This document shows, piece after piece, positions 15,089-22,249 of a DNA stretch of 32,718 bases; the first letter of the stretch is position 1, and every line of letters starts with the position of its first letter. The position numbers and the translations under genes are program-made. This stretch comes from an uncultured Clostridia bacterium (GTDB lineage Bacteria > Bacillota > Clostridia > Christensenellales > Borkfalkiaceae), in the NCBI GenBank assembly GCA_947630605.1, contig CANRIO010000011.1, forward strand, positions 1-32,718. The letters run 5' to 3'. The notes beneath the pieces are model-generated. The model ran no database searches. It was given only the letters and a program-made list of their open reading frames with translations, and was not told the origin of the DNA.

Positions 15089-15475
15089 GACTTCGTATGG
15101 GGGGATGCTTCGATAAGCTCAGCATGACGCGATTACCCAACCCCCATCAGTCACGCGGAGCGTGACAGCTTCCCCCATAAATGGGGGAAGCCTTTTTCGG
15201 ACTTCGTATGGGGGGATGCTTCGACAAGCTCAGCATGACGCGATTACCCAACCCCCATCAGTCACGCGGAGCGTGACAGCTTCCCCCATAAATGGGGGAA
15301 GCCTTTTTCGGACTTCGTATGAGGGGATGCTTCGGCAAGCTCAGCATGACGCGGGTGGCGATGGACTTCGTATAGGGGGATGCTTCGGCAAGCTCAGCAT
15401 GACGCGATTACCCAACCCCCATCAGTCACGCGAAGCGTGACAGCTTCCCCCTTTCAAAGGGGGAAGCCTTGATGA
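15089..15475. repeat. 111-bp tandem array of palindromic modules
   Basis: Two and a half copies with an exact 111-bp period start at 15090, 15201 and 15312, and a further copy starts at about 15365. Each full unit holds three parts: GACTTCGTATGGGGGGATGC with a TTCGACAAGCTCAGCATGACG block, the dyad GTCACGC/GCGTGAC, and the hairpin GCTTCCCCCAT/ATGGGGGAAGC followed by CTTTTTC. The third copy is cut short after the first module. Related single modules lie elsewhere in the window. There are no unique spacers. Between 14925 and 15088 only degraded pieces of the same modules are seen. Confidence 0.8.
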
Positions 15476-15489
15476 AAAATACTTTTTTG

Positions 15490-15520
15490 TTGCTTAAAAT
15501 ATATTGCTTTGTGTTACAAT
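15490..15520 (+). promoter_or_regulatory. Possible promoter of the zinc peptidase gene
   Basis: TTGCTT (15490-15495), a long 19-bp spacer and TACAAT (15515-15520) lie just after the repeat array and 18 nt before the start codon. The -35 match and spacing are imperfect. Confidence 0.45.
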
Positions 15521-15537
15521 ATATATGAGGTGGTTTC

Positions 15538-16263
15538 ATGTATTCGTATTTTTTGTTTCTGCTCATCCTCGTTCCCTTTTTAGCGCTCTCGGCATTTGCG
15601 AGTGCGAAGGTGCACACGACCTTTGCAAAATACGACGGGGTGCCCAACTCTTCCCGCATGACTGGCTACGATACCGCCGTGCGGCTGATGAGAAACCGCG
15701 GCGTCAACGACATTGCCGTAGGCAGAGTGCGCGGGTCGCTCTCCGACCACTACAACCCCGCAAAGAGCATCGTCAACCTCTCGGAGAGTACCTACGGGTC
15801 CGCCTCGGTGGCGGCCGTCGCGGTGGCGGCGCACGAAGTCGGGCATGTGATGCAGAAGAAAAGAGGGTATGTGCCCTATAAGATCCGCAACGTCCTCGTT
15901 CCCATCGCGAACATCGGCTCGCGGCTCGCCCTTCCCCTCATCATCGTCGGGATCTTCCTCGACCTCTTCGTCACCTCCACCCGTGCGATCTCGGCAGGGC
16001 AGATCCTGATGTACTTGGGGATCGCGCTCTACGGGGCCTCCGTCCTCTTCATGCTCGTGACGCTCCCCGTGGAGTTCAACGCCTCCCGCCGTGCGAAGAA
16101 GATGCTCATAGAGGACGGCATTCTACAAAGGGAGGAGGCCGTGGGCGTGAAAAAAGTACTCTCTGCGGCGGCGATGACCTATGTCGCCTCCATGCTCATC
16201 TCCCTCATCTACTTCCTCCGTTTCCTCTTCATCGTGCTTGCGAATACCCGCAGCAGAAATTGA
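15538..16263 (+). CDS. yugP: Membrane neutral zinc metallopeptidase (YugP type, PF04298)
   Basis: This protein has 241 residues. An N-terminal membrane anchor (3-22) is followed by a soluble part with the zinc-protease motif HEVGH (His99, Glu100, His103). Two further hydrophobic segments lie at about 120-143 and 155-178, Glu179 in PVEFNASRRA is the probable third ligand, and a last membrane helix ends the protein. These are the features of the Zn_peptidase_2 family of Firmicutes; substrates are not known. GAGGTGG lies 5 nt before the ATG. It is transcribed alone, converging on ddl, with a strong terminator between them. Confidence 0.9.
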   Translation: MYSYFLFLLILVPFLALSAFASAKVHTTFAKYDGVPNSSRMTGYDTAVRLMRNRGVNDIAVGRVRGSLSDHYNPAKSIVNLSESTYGSASVAAVAVAAHEVGHVMQKKRGYVPYKIRNVLVPIANIGSRLALPLIIVGIFLDLFVTSTRAISAGQILMYLGIALYGASVLFMLVTLPVEFNASRRAKKMLIEDGILQREEAVGVKKVLSAAAMTYVASMLISLIYFLRFLFIVLANTRSRN

Positions 16264-16280
16264 TTTTCGGATTGAGAAGC

Positions 16281-16314
16281 GCCGCGGGCGGCAACTGCCG
16301 CCCGCGGCTTTTTT
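16281..16314 (+). terminator. Terminator of the zinc peptidase gene
   Basis: A perfect 12-bp stem (GCCGCGGGCGGC with GCCGCCCGCGGC, loop AACT) is followed by six T. The T-run overlaps the ddl stop codon on the other strand. In the ddl direction the hairpin has no T-run behind it, so it would stop ddl transcripts less well. Confidence 0.9.
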
Positions 16315-17413
16315 ATCGCTTTCTCCCCTTCCCCGAAAAGATATCCTTCTCCAAAATACCCGAGGAGAGCGTCTCCTTCTCGCGGGGCGGGTTCCTCAAC
16401 GCCTCCTCGATGAGGGAGATGAGAAAGTATCTGTTCTCCGTCAGGCTCCTGCCGAAAAGGTAACAGGCAAGCGAGCCGGGCACGGTGTTCAGCTCGTTGA
16501 AAAAGGCCTCCTCCCCCTTTACGAGGAAGTCGATGCGGATGACCCCGCGGCCGCCGAGGGCCTCGTAGACGGTCTTCGTGTAGGAGGCGATCTTTTCGGC
16601 AAGCTCCGCGGGAAGGTCGGCAGGGATCTGGCTGTGCCGCCCCGCATGCGTCTCGTACTTTTCCGAGAAGGTGAGGAATTCCTCGTCCGAAAAGACCTCC
16701 TCGAGGGGGGAGAGGGCGGTCTCGCCGCCCACACTGCAGGCGGCGCAGTTGATGTCCCGCCTGCCCGAAAGGTACTCCTCGACGAGGGCGGCGCAGTCGA
16801 GGCGGAAGGCAAGCTCCATGGCGGCGATAAACTCCCCTTCGTCTCTTGCCACCTTGATGCCGATGCTCGAGCCGAGCTTTGCGGGCTTCACGATGAGCGG
16901 GTAGCCGAATGCCTCCGCTTTTTTCAGGACGCTCTCCCGCGCTTCCCACTCCTTTTCGGTGACGGTAAAGCTGCGCACCGTGGGGATGCCGAGGCCCTTT
17001 GCCATGAGCTTTGAAAGCGTTTTGTCCATGCCGATCGCGGACATGGGTGCCTCTGGTGACGCCGAATTGATCTTATAATATGTAAAGAGGGCGGAGAGGG
17101 TGCCGTCCTCGCCGAGGCCGCCGTGGCAGCAGTTGAGGGCGCAGTCGATGGGCGCAAAAACCTTCCCCCGCTTCCCGGAGAGGAGACACTTCTCCCCGAG
17201 GCGGACGGGCGTCTCCCTTCTTCTTTTCCCCGTTGCAAAGTCGGAGACGCTTCGGTACTCCCCCGTCGTCATTCCCCCCTCCGGCCGAAGGTAGACGGGG
17301 ATGACGCGGTACTTGCTCCCCCGAAGGAGGTTGACGGCGAGAAGGCCCGAGATGACGGAGATCTCGCGCTCGCTCGAGTTTCCGCCGAAGAAGACGGCGA
17401 CGTTTTTTGGCAT
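16313..17413 (-). CDS. ddl: D-alanine--D-alanine ligase
   Basis: This 366-residue ATP-grasp enzyme joins two D-alanines for the peptidoglycan stem peptide. It begins MPKNVAVFFGGNSSEREISV, the conserved N-terminus of Ddl. It contains KPAKLGSSIGIKVARDEGEF (ATP binding), EEYLSGRRDINCAA, RIDFLVKG and the Mg-binding NELNTVPGS. GGAGGTGAT lies about 5 nt before the chosen ATG. It is the last gene of the tsaE-tsaB-rimI-hydrolase-MurF run, 61 nt after the MurF gene whose product uses D-Ala-D-Ala, so the two consecutive steps are encoded side by side. Length and motifs are normal. Confidence 0.96.
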   Translation of the reverse strand: MPKNVAVFFGGNSSEREISVISGLLAVNLLRGSKYRVIPVYLRPEGGMTTGEYRSVSDFATGKRRRETPVRLGEKCLLSGKRGKVFAPIDCALNCCHGGLGEDGTLSALFTYYKINSASPEAPMSAIGMDKTLSKLMAKGLGIPTVRSFTVTEKEWEARESVLKKAEAFGYPLIVKPAKLGSSIGIKVARDEGEFIAAMELAFRLDCAALVEEYLSGRRDINCAACSVGGETALSPLEEVFSDEEFLTFSEKYETHAGRHSQIPADLPAELAEKIASYTKTVYEALGGRGVIRIDFLVKGEEAFFNELNTVPGSLACYLFGRSLTENRYFLISLIEEALRNPPREKETLSSGILEKDIFSGKGRKR

Positions 17414-17474
17414 AAAAAAATCACCTCCGAAGAAATTTTTCCTCATTGGTGAAGGGCATTCTTATTTTTTGAAA

Positions 17475-19064
17475 TCAGAGAAATTTATCGGGCAGGTCGT
17501 TCAAAAAGAGGACGGCGTCGCCCTCGGAGAGCTTCTCGGAAAGCACCTCCTGCGCCTTCCTGAGGGTGGGCACGACGGTGAGGATCTTATCGTCGCCGCC
17601 CGCGTCAAGGTAGCCCTGCCGCACGGCGAGGACGAGCGTCTCCCCCACGAGGATGACGCCGTCGAGCCCCACGAATGTTGCGCCTAAAGAGGCATTTTCC
17701 TTCTCCTCGAGCTCGCCGAGTTCCACGAGCCCGGGCGTGACGACGAACTTCTTCCCGGGGAAGAGTTTCAACGTCTCCACCGCGTCGCGTGCGCCGAGGA
17801 CGTTGGAATTGTAGGAGTCGTCCAAGATGTGCAGACCGTTTTTCTCCAAAAGTTCGAGGCGGTGCGGAACGGGCAAAATGGCGGGAATGGCGGCCAGAAT
17901 CTCCTCCGCCGTCATGCCGAGAATGTAGGAAAGGGCGGCCGCGAGGGCGATGTCCTCCGCCGCGTGGCGGCCGAGAAGGGCGGTGTGCACCTGCATTTTC
18001 TCCCCGCCAAGATGCAGGGTGAACTGTGTTCCCGAGGGGGTGCAGACGATATTATCCGCGCCGAAATCTCTCCCTTCGAGGAGGGAATTTTCGCGTGCAA
18101 GGCCGCTTGCCGTCGCGCCGATGACGCTCCGCTTTGCATACCGCGCGAGGACGCCCTTCTCTCGGGCGATGGCGGCGATGCTGCCGAAGGTCTCGAGGTG
18201 CTGGGCGCAAATTCCCGTGACGACGGCGTATTCGGGGCATACCATGTCGCAGAGCTCGGCGATATCTCCCGTCTGGCGTGCCCCCATTTCGGCGAGGAAG
18301 ATGTCGCAGTCGAGTCCCTCTTTCGAGACGCAACGCGCAACGCCGAGGGGGGTGTTGAAGGAGGCGGGCGTCGCGATGACCCTGAACTTCCTCTCGAGGA
18401 TGGCCTTTGCGAAATGCTTGACGCTCGTCTTGCCGAAGGAGCCCGTGATGCCCACTTTGATGCAGCTGCTCTCCGCGAGCATCCCCTTTGCACGCCTTAG
18501 AAATTTGCGGCTGTGCGGGACTTCGTACCCCTTCATGCAGAAGTTGGCCGATACGAGGAGGGCGGGCAGGGCAAGCGGAAGGAGGGCGGGCGGCACGGCA
18601 CGCAGAAGGGCGTGGGCGATGCGGCTCCCGATGGCTTCCGCCGCAAAGTACATTCCCATCCCGAGGCCGAACGCAATGGCCGCAATGAGCAAAAAGCAGG
18701 CGGCAAACAGCCTTCTCCCGCGGTTTGTAAACTTGAAGGGCACCTTGAGCGCGAAGCGGAAGGAATAGACGAAGAGGGCGCAGATGCCCACATACCCCAC
18801 CGTCGCAACGAGGAGGGAGAGCTCTACCCCCGCAAAGGAGAAGCAAAGAGGCAGAAGGGCGGTGACGAGGATGAGCGCGAGCGTGAGGAGGGAATACCTT
18901 CTCCGGAGGATGTTCCCCCTCTTATAGAACCAACGCATCGTCGAACGCCCGCTGTATCCCTCCTGTTGCAGGATGCCGAGAAGGGGCAGCGCCGTAAGAA
19001 GAAGCATACATGCGAAAGAGATCGCATGCGCCGCGACGATGAGATAGGTTTCATAGGTCGGCAT
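17475..19064 (-). CDS. murF: MurF-type Mur ligase with N-terminal membrane domain
   Basis: This protein has 529 residues. Residues 1-175 hold about five membrane helices, with a basic loop STMRWFYKRGNILRRR near residue 45. From about residue 200 it is a Mur ligase: P-loop GITGSFGKTS (205-214), TPASFNTPLGVA, EMGARQTGDIAELC and LDDSYNSNVLGARDAVETL, the last typical of MurF. It should add D-Ala-D-Ala to the UDP-MurNAc-tripeptide, which fits ddl downstream. Standard MurF is soluble and about 450 residues long. Membrane-fused relatives exist in Clostridia, so the exact substrate may differ. The start (MPTYETYLIV) follows GGAGGAAT by about 7 nt and overlaps the hydrolase gene by 14 nt. Confidence 0.82.
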   Translation of the reverse strand: MPTYETYLIVAAHAISFACMLLLTALPLLGILQQEGYSGRSTMRWFYKRGNILRRRYSLLTLALILVTALLPLCFSFAGVELSLLVATVGYVGICALFVYSFRFALKVPFKFTNRGRRLFAACFLLIAAIAFGLGMGMYFAAEAIGSRIAHALLRAVPPALLPLALPALLVSANFCMKGYEVPHSRKFLRRAKGMLAESSCIKVGITGSFGKTSVKHFAKAILERKFRVIATPASFNTPLGVARCVSKEGLDCDIFLAEMGARQTGDIAELCDMVCPEYAVVTGICAQHLETFGSIAAIAREKGVLARYAKRSVIGATASGLARENSLLEGRDFGADNIVCTPSGTQFTLHLGGEKMQVHTALLGRHAAEDIALAAALSYILGMTAEEILAAIPAILPVPHRLELLEKNGLHILDDSYNSNVLGARDAVETLKLFPGKKFVVTPGLVELGELEEKENASLGATFVGLDGVILVGETLVLAVRQGYLDAGGDDKILTVVPTLRKAQEVLSEKLSEGDAVLFLNDLPDKFL

Positions 19065-19758
19065 AGAAAAATTCCTCCACGGCAAGTTGGACGGCGAGGG
19101 GATCCTCGAGATGCACAAAGTGTCCGCAATTCTCCACGGTGACGAGCTTCGAGCCTTTCACGGCGGCATGCAGGATCTCCACGGAAGAGAGGGGCGTTTC
19201 CCCGTCCCGTGTGCCGTTTATGAAGAGCACGGGGCGGGTAATTTTTTTTGCATCCTCGCGAAGATCCTCGTTGACGATGCGCTTAAAGCTCTCCCGCATG
19301 ACGGGGGAAAGCGTCCTGTATTCGGGGCTCCCGAAGTGCCTTTCGGCGTACTTCGGCGCGATCTTTCTGACGGCGCGGTAGGCCTTTACGCGAAGATGAT
19401 ATGAAAGTCCCCTCTTTTTCACGATGCCCGCGCATCCGATGAGGGCGGCCCTGTCGAAGTAGTCCCCGCGGGAGAGAAGCTTTATCGCCACCCTCCCCCC
19501 GAAGGAGTGGGTGAGAAGAAGGGGAAATTCTATCTTCAAAGAGGCGAGCGCGTCGAGCGTCCAATCGGCGTAGTCGCCGACGGAAAAGGGCTCGATGAGC
19601 GCGTCCGCCCCACCCATGCCCGCGAAGTCGAGTGCAGTAACACGGTAGAACTTTGAGAAATATTCGATTTGAGGAAGGAAAGATTCCTTGCTCGAAAGAT
19701 ATCCGTGCAGCATCACGAGGTCCCTTCCCTCGCCCCGCTGCAAATATGATAGGCGCAA
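19051..19758 (-). CDS. Alpha/beta-hydrolase fold protein
   Basis: This 235-residue single-domain hydrolase has the oxyanion region HGY (18-20), the nucleophile Ser85 in LTHSFGGRV, Asp185 in NGTRDGETPL and His213 in CGHFVHLEDP. The triad is complete and correctly spaced. There is no signal peptide, so it is cytoplasmic; the substrate is unknown. It starts with TTG directly after the rimI stop codon (TAATTG), with GAGGGAG 6 nt upstream. No in-frame ATG fits better. It is translationally coupled to rimI and overlaps the MurF-like gene. Its position in a cell-wall/tRNA operon gives no sure hint of function. Confidence 0.88.
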   Translation of the reverse strand: MRLSYLQRGEGRDLVMLHGYLSSKESFLPQIEYFSKFYRVTALDFAGMGGADALIEPFSVGDYADWTLDALASLKIEFPLLLTHSFGGRVAIKLLSRGDYFDRAALIGCAGIVKKRGLSYHLRVKAYRAVRKIAPKYAERHFGSPEYRTLSPVMRESFKRIVNEDLREDAKKITRPVLFINGTRDGETPLSSVEILHAAVKGSKLVTVENCGHFVHLEDPLAVQLAVEEFFYADL

Positions 19759-20190
19759 TTAAAGCTCCCTCGTCATGACGATGGCGTCCTCCCCGTCGGG
19801 ATAGTAACGCGTGCGGCAGTAGAGCCCGTGGAAGCCGCACTTGAGATAGAGCATCTGCGCGCTCGCGTTGGAGACGCGCACCTCGAGGAAGACGCGCTTT
19901 GCGCCCCGCTCCCTTGCGATGGTAAGTAGGTCCTCCATGACGGCCGTCCCCCGCCCGCAACGGCGGTACATCTCGCTCACGGCGATAAGTTCGATCTCCG
20001 CCTCATCGCAGGCGGTCTGCACCCCGCCATAGGCGACGATCTGCCCGTCCTCCTCCAAAAGAACGCCGCGGAACCCCTCCAACAGGAAGGAATCGGCGAG
20101 CATGCGGCGGGACCACGGGTCGGAGAAGCACTCCTCCTCGAGGGCGGCGATCGCGTCGAGGTCGTCCACTGTCCACGCGCGGCCGTTCAT
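19759..20190 (-). CDS. rimI: Ribosomal-protein-alanine N-acetyltransferase RimI-like
   Basis: This 143-residue GNAT acetyltransferase contains EIELIAVSEMYRRCGRGTAV, where RRCGRGTA binds the acetyl-CoA pyrophosphate. VSNASAQMLYLKCGFHGLYCRTRYY is the RimI-type C-terminus. In E. coli RimI acetylates the N-terminus of ribosomal protein S18; other targets are possible. It overlaps tsaB by four bases (ATGA), the standard tsaE-tsaB-rimI arrangement of Firmicutes, which strengthens the name. Length is normal. Confidence 0.93.
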   Translation of the reverse strand: MNGRAWTVDDLDAIAALEEECFSDPWSRRMLADSFLLEGFRGVLLEEDGQIVAYGGVQTACDEAEIELIAVSEMYRRCGRGTAVMEDLLTIARERGAKRVFLEVRVSNASAQMLYLKCGFHGLYCRTRYYPDGEDAIVMTREL

Positions 20191-20786
20191 CTTCCCTCCT
20201 CCGCGTTCGACCGGCGGATATACACCGCGGCGAGTGCATCGGACGGCTCCGCTTCTTTCCCATGGGCGAAGCAGTAGTTCAAAAGTCCCTCTTTGAGGGA
20301 GACGACCTGCGTCTTGTAGGGAAGCTCCTCCGCGGAGAGGACGGGAACGCCCTTCTCCTTTGCGAGGGAAAATACTTCCCCCTCGGGATAGTAGCCCGCC
20401 TCGAGGGCGGCGCGGCCGTACCCTTTGGCATAGAGGTAGCCGTGGCCGGCGTCAACGGCGGCGATCTTATCTTCCCCTCCTACAGCGTATGCGATGGCAT
20501 CGAAAGATGTGACGGGAAGGGCCTTTTTGTCCGCACCGAAGCACAGTCCCTTGACGGCGGAAATGCCGATACGGATGCCCGTAAAGGAGCCGGGGCCGAC
20601 GACGCAGGCGAGAAAATCGCAGTCGGAAAGGGAGAGGGCGGCACCTGTGAGCGCCCTCTCGATCTCGGGGAAGAGGCGGACGGAATGCTGCATGGCGCAT
20701 TCCCCGTCGAAGGAGGAAATTTTATCCCCGTTTACGGCAACCGTCAAAAGCTGTTTGCCGCTCGTATCGATCGCAAGAAATTTCAA
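20187..20786 (-). CDS. tsaB: tRNA t6A synthesis protein TsaB
   Basis: This 199-residue ASKHA-fold protein begins FLAIDTSGKQLLTVAV and contains CVVGPGSFTGIRIGISAVKG, the TsaB signature. TsaB is the inactive TsaD paralogue that supports transfer of threonylcarbamoyl to A37 of ANN-reading tRNAs, together with TsaD and TsaE. The start is TTG, overlapping the tsaE stop codon (TTGA), with GGGAG 8 nt upstream. The frame is open for 57 codons further, but only inside tsaE. tsaD and tsaC are not in this window. Confidence 0.94.
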   Translation of the reverse strand: MKFLAIDTSGKQLLTVAVNGDKISSFDGECAMQHSVRLFPEIERALTGAALSLSDCDFLACVVGPGSFTGIRIGISAVKGLCFGADKKALPVTSFDAIAYAVGGEDKIAAVDAGHGYLYAKGYGRAALEAGYYPEGEVFSLAKEKGVPVLSAEELPYKTQVVSLKEGLLNYCFAHGKEAEPSDALAAVYIRRSNAEEGR

Positions 20787-21181
20787 TATTCGATCTCCCT
20801 TTCGCTGCCGCGCCCCGTGATCTTCACCCGCTTGCAATTTGCGGGAAGGAGGCCCTTGATGTTCTCCCCCCATTCGATGATGCAGACCCCGCCACGCTCG
20901 AAATAGTCCGAAAGCCCCAGCCCGAGGGCCTGCGCTTCGCTTTCCACCCGATAGCAATCGAAGTGAAAGATGCGGCCGCCGTACTCGTTGACATAGGCGT
21001 AAGTGGGGCTCGTGACCTCATCTGGGATACCCATGCCCGCGATGAGACCCTTCGCAAACACCGTCTTGCCCGCGCCCATCTCCCCTTCGAGCAGGACGAC
21101 GTCGAAGGCGCGAAGGCCCTTTGCAAATTGTTTTGCGAAGGCGTAGGTCTCCTCTTCGGAGTGTGAACAAAAAACAGCCAT
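20783..21181 (-). CDS. tsaE: tRNA t6A synthesis ATPase TsaE
   Basis: This 132-residue P-loop ATPase carries GEMGAGKT at residues 33-40, TSPTYAYVNEY, HFDCYRV and IIEWGENI, all in the TsaE order. TsaE binds the TsaB-TsaD complex and its ATPase resets it after each t6A cycle. The ATG is 8 nt after a TATAAT box and has no Shine-Dalgarno site, so the transcript appears leaderless or nearly so. It is the first gene of the operon that runs through tsaB, rimI, the hydrolase and the MurF-like gene to ddl. Confidence 0.95.
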   Translation of the reverse strand: MAVFCSHSEEETYAFAKQFAKGLRAFDVVLLEGEMGAGKTVFAKGLIAGMGIPDEVTSPTYAYVNEYGGRIFHFDCYRVESEAQALGLGLSDYFERGGVCIIEWGENIKGLLPANCKRVKITGRGSEREIEY

Positions 21182-21189
21182 ACACGGAT

Positions 21190-21218
21190 ATTATACCGCA
21201 TATGACTGCATTTGGCAA
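21190..21218 (-). promoter_or_regulatory. Promoter of the tsaE-ddl operon
   Basis: On the reverse strand TTGCCA (21218-21213), 17 bp and TATAAT (21195-21190), squeezed into the 49 nt between ribU and tsaE. Transcription would begin one or two bases before the tsaE ATG. Confidence 0.8.
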
Positions 21219-21230
21219 GGGTTTTGCACG

Positions 21231-21956
21231 CTATCTTTTTGCCGAGGCACGTTTTCGGCGATCGACTCGCTCGGCCGTGGCCTTGATGAGGCGGGAGAGC
21301 GGCTTATAGAGGAGAAAGACGACGAGGCTTATGCCCACGCTCTTGATGAGGTTGAAGTAGATGACGAAGGGCCAGAGCGTCTTGAAGAGGGCCGCCCCGT
21401 CGAAGCCGAAGAGGACGCCGTAGAAGGGGAAGTTGATGAAGCGGTTGACGGCGACGCTCACGCCGATCTGCAAAATACAGGCAAAGAGAAGGTAGAGCGC
21501 CACCCACCATTTACCCTTTTTGAAGCGATATAAAATGGAGGGGATGAGGATATACGCCGTCGACATCAGAAAGTTTGCCAGCTCCCCAACGCCGCCCGAG
21601 GAGGACTTCGCAAGGCACAAAAGCTCCTTCACGCCGATGGAAAAGATCGCCTCGACGGGGCCGAAGATGAACCCTTCGATCATAAAAAAGACGTTTGCAA
21701 AGTCGAACTTCAAAAAGCTCGCCGCGGGGAAGATGGGAAATTCGAGGAAGGTCACGACGAAGGCGAGGGCGGTGAAGAGCGCCATGTAGGCGATGTTCGT
21801 CGGACGGAAATGTGCGGCAAAAGTCTTTCGGAGATCTGCGCCGCCGACCCCCTTGAATTTGAGGGAAAGCAGGAGGACGGCGAGAAGCAAAACGCCGACA
21901 ACGACGCAAAACGCGATACCCATGCCCGCGACAGGGGTGATAGACAAAAGGTTCAT
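21231..21956 (-). CDS. ribU: ECF transporter S component, riboflavin (RibU type)
   Basis: This 241-residue membrane protein has about six helices. EFPIFPAASFLKFDFANVFFMI is the substrate-binding loop typical of RibU, and GPVEAIFSIGVKELLCL is the AxxxA-bearing helix region. It takes up riboflavin together with the shared EcfA1A2T energising module, which is not in this window. The FMN riboswitch in front supports the substrate call strongly. The start MNLLSITPVAG follows AGAGG with 7-nt spacing. An N-terminal extra helix of about 50 residues (GIAFCVVVGVLLLAVLLLSL) makes it longer than most RibU proteins. Confidence 0.92.
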   Translation of the reverse strand: MNLLSITPVAGMGIAFCVVVGVLLLAVLLLSLKFKGVGGADLRKTFAAHFRPTNIAYMALFTALAFVVTFLEFPIFPAASFLKFDFANVFFMIEGFIFGPVEAIFSIGVKELLCLAKSSSGGVGELANFLMSTAYILIPSILYRFKKGKWWVALYLLFACILQIGVSVAVNRFINFPFYGVLFGFDGAALFKTLWPFVIYFNLIKSVGISLVVFLLYKPLSRLIKATAERVDRRKRASAKR

Positions 21957-21996
21957 AAGAATACCTCTGAAAAATTTTTTCGGATATTCTTTGCAC

Positions 21997-22025
21997 AAAA
22001 ACGCCCCTTAAATAGATAAGGGGCG
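21997..22025 (-). terminator. Terminator of the FMN riboswitch expression platform
   Basis: On the reverse strand CGCCCCTTA (22025-22017) pairs perfectly with TAAGGGGCG (22010-22002), loop of 6 nt, then TTTTT. It lies between the aptamer and ribU. Its 5' arm CGCCCC is complementary to GGGGCG in the aptamer core (22145-22140), which offers an antiterminator pairing when FMN is absent. Confidence 0.88.
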
Positions 22026-22039
22026 CGAAACTTCCGTTT

Positions 22040-22151
22040 TTCTTTTCTCATCCGGACTATACCGTCGGTACGGGAATTGCACCCGTTCGGGAAGCGACCG
22101 CTTCTTCGCAGACTTTACTGCCGGTGGAGACTTTCACTCCGCCCCAAAGAA
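22040..22151 (-). promoter_or_regulatory. FMN riboswitch (RFN element)
   Basis: On the reverse strand the conserved RFN landmarks appear in order: GGGGCGGAGTGAAAGTCTCC, ACCGGCAGTAAAGTC, an ATTCCCGTACCGACGGTATA block and AGTCCGGATGAGAAAAG. P1 is a weak TTCTTT/AAAGAA helix. The class senses FMN. With the terminator behind it, it should switch ribU off when FMN is plentiful. Confidence 0.96.
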
Positions 22152-22166
22152 TATTCGATTAGCCTT

Positions 22167-22195
22167 ATTATAGCGCATGATTTGGAAAGACGCAA
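22167..22195 (-). promoter_or_regulatory. Promoter of the FMN riboswitch-ribU transcript
   Basis: On the reverse strand TTGCGT (22195-22190), 17 bp and TATAAT (22172-22167). Transcription starts about 10 nt before aptamer helix P1. Confidence 0.8.
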
Positions 22196-22249
22196 GCGTT
22201 TTTGCAAAATTTCTGCATCGTAACCCAAAATGCGTCTTTTGTGCGCACT

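Noticed and set aside
15162-15440. Open frame with repeated MTASPINGGSLFRTSY-like peptide
   Set aside because: It is made wholly of the palindromic repeat modules, has no ribosome site, and other copies of the modules are not kept in frame.
15089-15475. Possible CRISPR array
   Set aside because: The 111-bp units are repeated throughout without unique spacers, and no cas gene is present.
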